In this document: positions 13,735 to 14,491 of the stretch, piece after piece
How positions within the stretch are numbered: position 1 is the stretch's first letter
Layout: every line of letters starts with the position of its first letter
Assembly: GCA_900321795.1 (NCBI GenBank)
Contig: ONXO01000028.1
Coordinates: 1-14,491 of the forward strand
Reading direction: 5' to 3'
Origin: an uncultured Eubacteriales bacterium
GTDB lineage: Bacteria > Bacillota_I > Bacilli_A > RF39 > UBA660
DNA: 14,491 bases
The notes under the pieces: model-generated
The model's input: the letters and a program-made list of their open reading frames with translations, nothing else
Told to the model about the DNA's origin: nothing
Database searches by the model: none
Made by a program: the position numbers and the translations under genes

Positions 13735-13771
13735 TACTAAATTATCTGACTTTAAGTATTGTAAAAATCTA

Positions 13772-13817
13772 ATAAATTGAGGTTATTTGTCATAACTTCT
13801 TTTATTTTGAATATAAT
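13772..13817 (+). promoter_or_regulatory. Candidate spoIID promoters (sigma-E-like and sigma-A-like)
   Basis: ATAAAT (13772-13777) and CATAACTT (13791-13798), 13 bp apart, loosely resemble a sigma-E promoter (ATAtT / CATAcanT), which would suit spoIID. Alternatively TTGTCA (13787-13792) and TATAAT (13812-13817), 19 bp apart, resemble a sigma-A promoter that would start transcription at or next to the ATG. Neither is a strong match. Confidence 0.3.
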
Positions 13818-13822
13818 TTAAT

Positions 13823-14491
13823 ATGAAAAAGTATGTATTAATAATTGTAGCTCTTATCGTATTATATTATTTCACTATTCCCGTTGAAGTTAAAGATAAA
13901 GTAATTAATAAAGATAATCAAATTGTAATTGTAGCTTTTAATAATAATGAGTTTACCATGTCAATTGATGAGTATGTTTTGGGAGTTCTAGCATGTGAGA
14001 TGCCAGCTTTATTTAATGAAGAAGCTCTTAAAGCTGAAGCAGTTGCTATTAGAACTTTCTATATGTATAATAAGCTTAAGCATGAAGACTATGTTGCAAA
14101 AAATAGTGACCAATGTTATGTTGATGAAGATAAAATGAGAGAAAACTGGAATGTTAAATATGATGAATATCTTAGCAAATTAAGAAATATTGTTAACGAA
14201 ACTAAAAATGAGTATATAACTTACGAAGGTGATATAATTGCATCCTTTTACTTTAGTTTGTCTAATGGATATACTGAAAATGCTAGTGATGTGTTTTCAA
14301 TAGATTTACCATATCTTGTCAGTACTTCGTCACAATGGGATGAAAATGTAAAAACTTTTGAAAGCAATATGCAAATTGAAATGCCTACTTTTTTAAGTAA
14401 ACTTGGTTTATTTGACAATAATTACGTAGAGGTTAATAATATTGTAAAAACTAAAAGCAATAGAGTAAAATCTTTAACTATTAATGAAAAA
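13823..14491 (+). CDS. spoIID: Stage II sporulation protein D, lytic transglycosylase (3' end outside window)
   Basis: SpoIID cuts septal peptidoglycan during engulfment as part of the DMP complex (SpoIID, SpoIIM, SpoIIP). The 223 residues visible of a protein usually near 340 aa comprise an N-terminal membrane anchor (about 4-19), then the catalytic domain with SIDEYVLGVLACEMPALFNEEALKAEAVAIRTF; E59 of EMP is the expected catalytic Glu. FSLSNGYTENASDVFSIDLPYL is the second signature; it lacks the His/Cys zinc ligands seen in clostridial forms and resembles the Bacillus type. TAA at 13814-13816 in frame rules out a longer N-terminus. No convincing ribosome binding site precedes ATG 13823. The frame is open to the window edge. 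Confidence 0.93.
   Translation, partial: MKKYVLIIVALIVLYYFTIPVEVKDKVINKDNQIVIVAFNNNEFTMSIDEYVLGVLACEMPALFNEEALKAEAVAIRTFYMYNKLKHEDYVAKNSDQCYVDEDKMRENWNVKYDEYLSKLRNIVNETKNEYITYEGDIIASFYFSLSNGYTENASDVFSIDLPYLVSTSSQWDENVKTFESNMQIEMPTFLSKLGLFDNNYVEVNNIVKTKSNRVKSLTINEK

Noticed and set aside
13733..13760. Inverted repeat AATACT ... AGTATT after rpiB
   Set aside because: The stem is weak and is followed by GTAAAAATC instead of a T-run, so it is not a convincing terminator.

Overview
The window is AT-rich (about 30% G+C by eye). It holds a run of + strand housekeeping genes from the origin-proximal region of a low-GC Bacillota, most likely an uncultured member of class Bacilli. The gene order largely follows the oriC-proximal order of Bacillus (gyrA, scRNA/tadA, dnaX, ybaB, recR, bofA, holB, ricT, trmN6, rsmI, pth, mfd, spoVT), with many Bacillus genes missing between (as I recall: yaaL, tmk, darA, yabA, yazA, abrB, metS, ksgA). 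Three sporulation genes (bofA, spoVT, spoIID) point to a spore former or a recent descendant of one. TGA ends trmN6 and rsmI exactly where the next gene starts, so the code is the standard bacterial one and not the Mycoplasma code.

Layout. (1) 1-1773: the last two thirds of gyrA, cut in frame by a TAA at 367-369, where relatives have Gln. (2) 1774-2022: a non-coding stretch with three perfect parS palindromes and one decayed copy. The first parS lies in a 28-bp perfect palindrome followed by T5, so it also looks like the gyrA terminator. (3) 2008-2100: promoter, small SRP RNA gene (ffs) and terminator, which runs straight into the tadA ribosome binding site. (4) 2571-12865: a tightly packed array dnaX-ybaB-recR-bofA-holB-ricT-trmN6-rsmI-pth-mfd-spoVT, with gaps or overlaps from -8 to about +52 nt and no visible terminator. 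It probably forms one long operon, with an extended -10 promoter before dnaX. (5) 12866-13005: a strong promoter and a hairpin leader before rpmE, which ends in its own terminator. (6) rpiB, then the start of spoIID, which runs off the right edge. In Bacillus, as I recall, rpmE, rpiB and spoIID lie on the other side of oriC, so two origin-flanking blocks seem to be joined between spoVT and rpmE.

How the genes work together: GyrA (supercoiling), DnaX and HolB (clamp loader), YbaB/RecR/Mfd (nucleoid, repair) and parS (origin segregation) form a chromosome replication and maintenance set. TadA, TrmN6, RsmI, Pth, RpmE and ffs serve translation and protein export. RicT, BofA, SpoVT and SpoIID link to developmental control and sporulation.

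I see no mobile elements, CRISPR arrays, tRNA or rRNA genes. No wholly new system is evident. The best leads are the interrupted gyrA, the parS cluster with its parS/terminator hybrid, the possible dnaX slippage site, and the rpmE leader.
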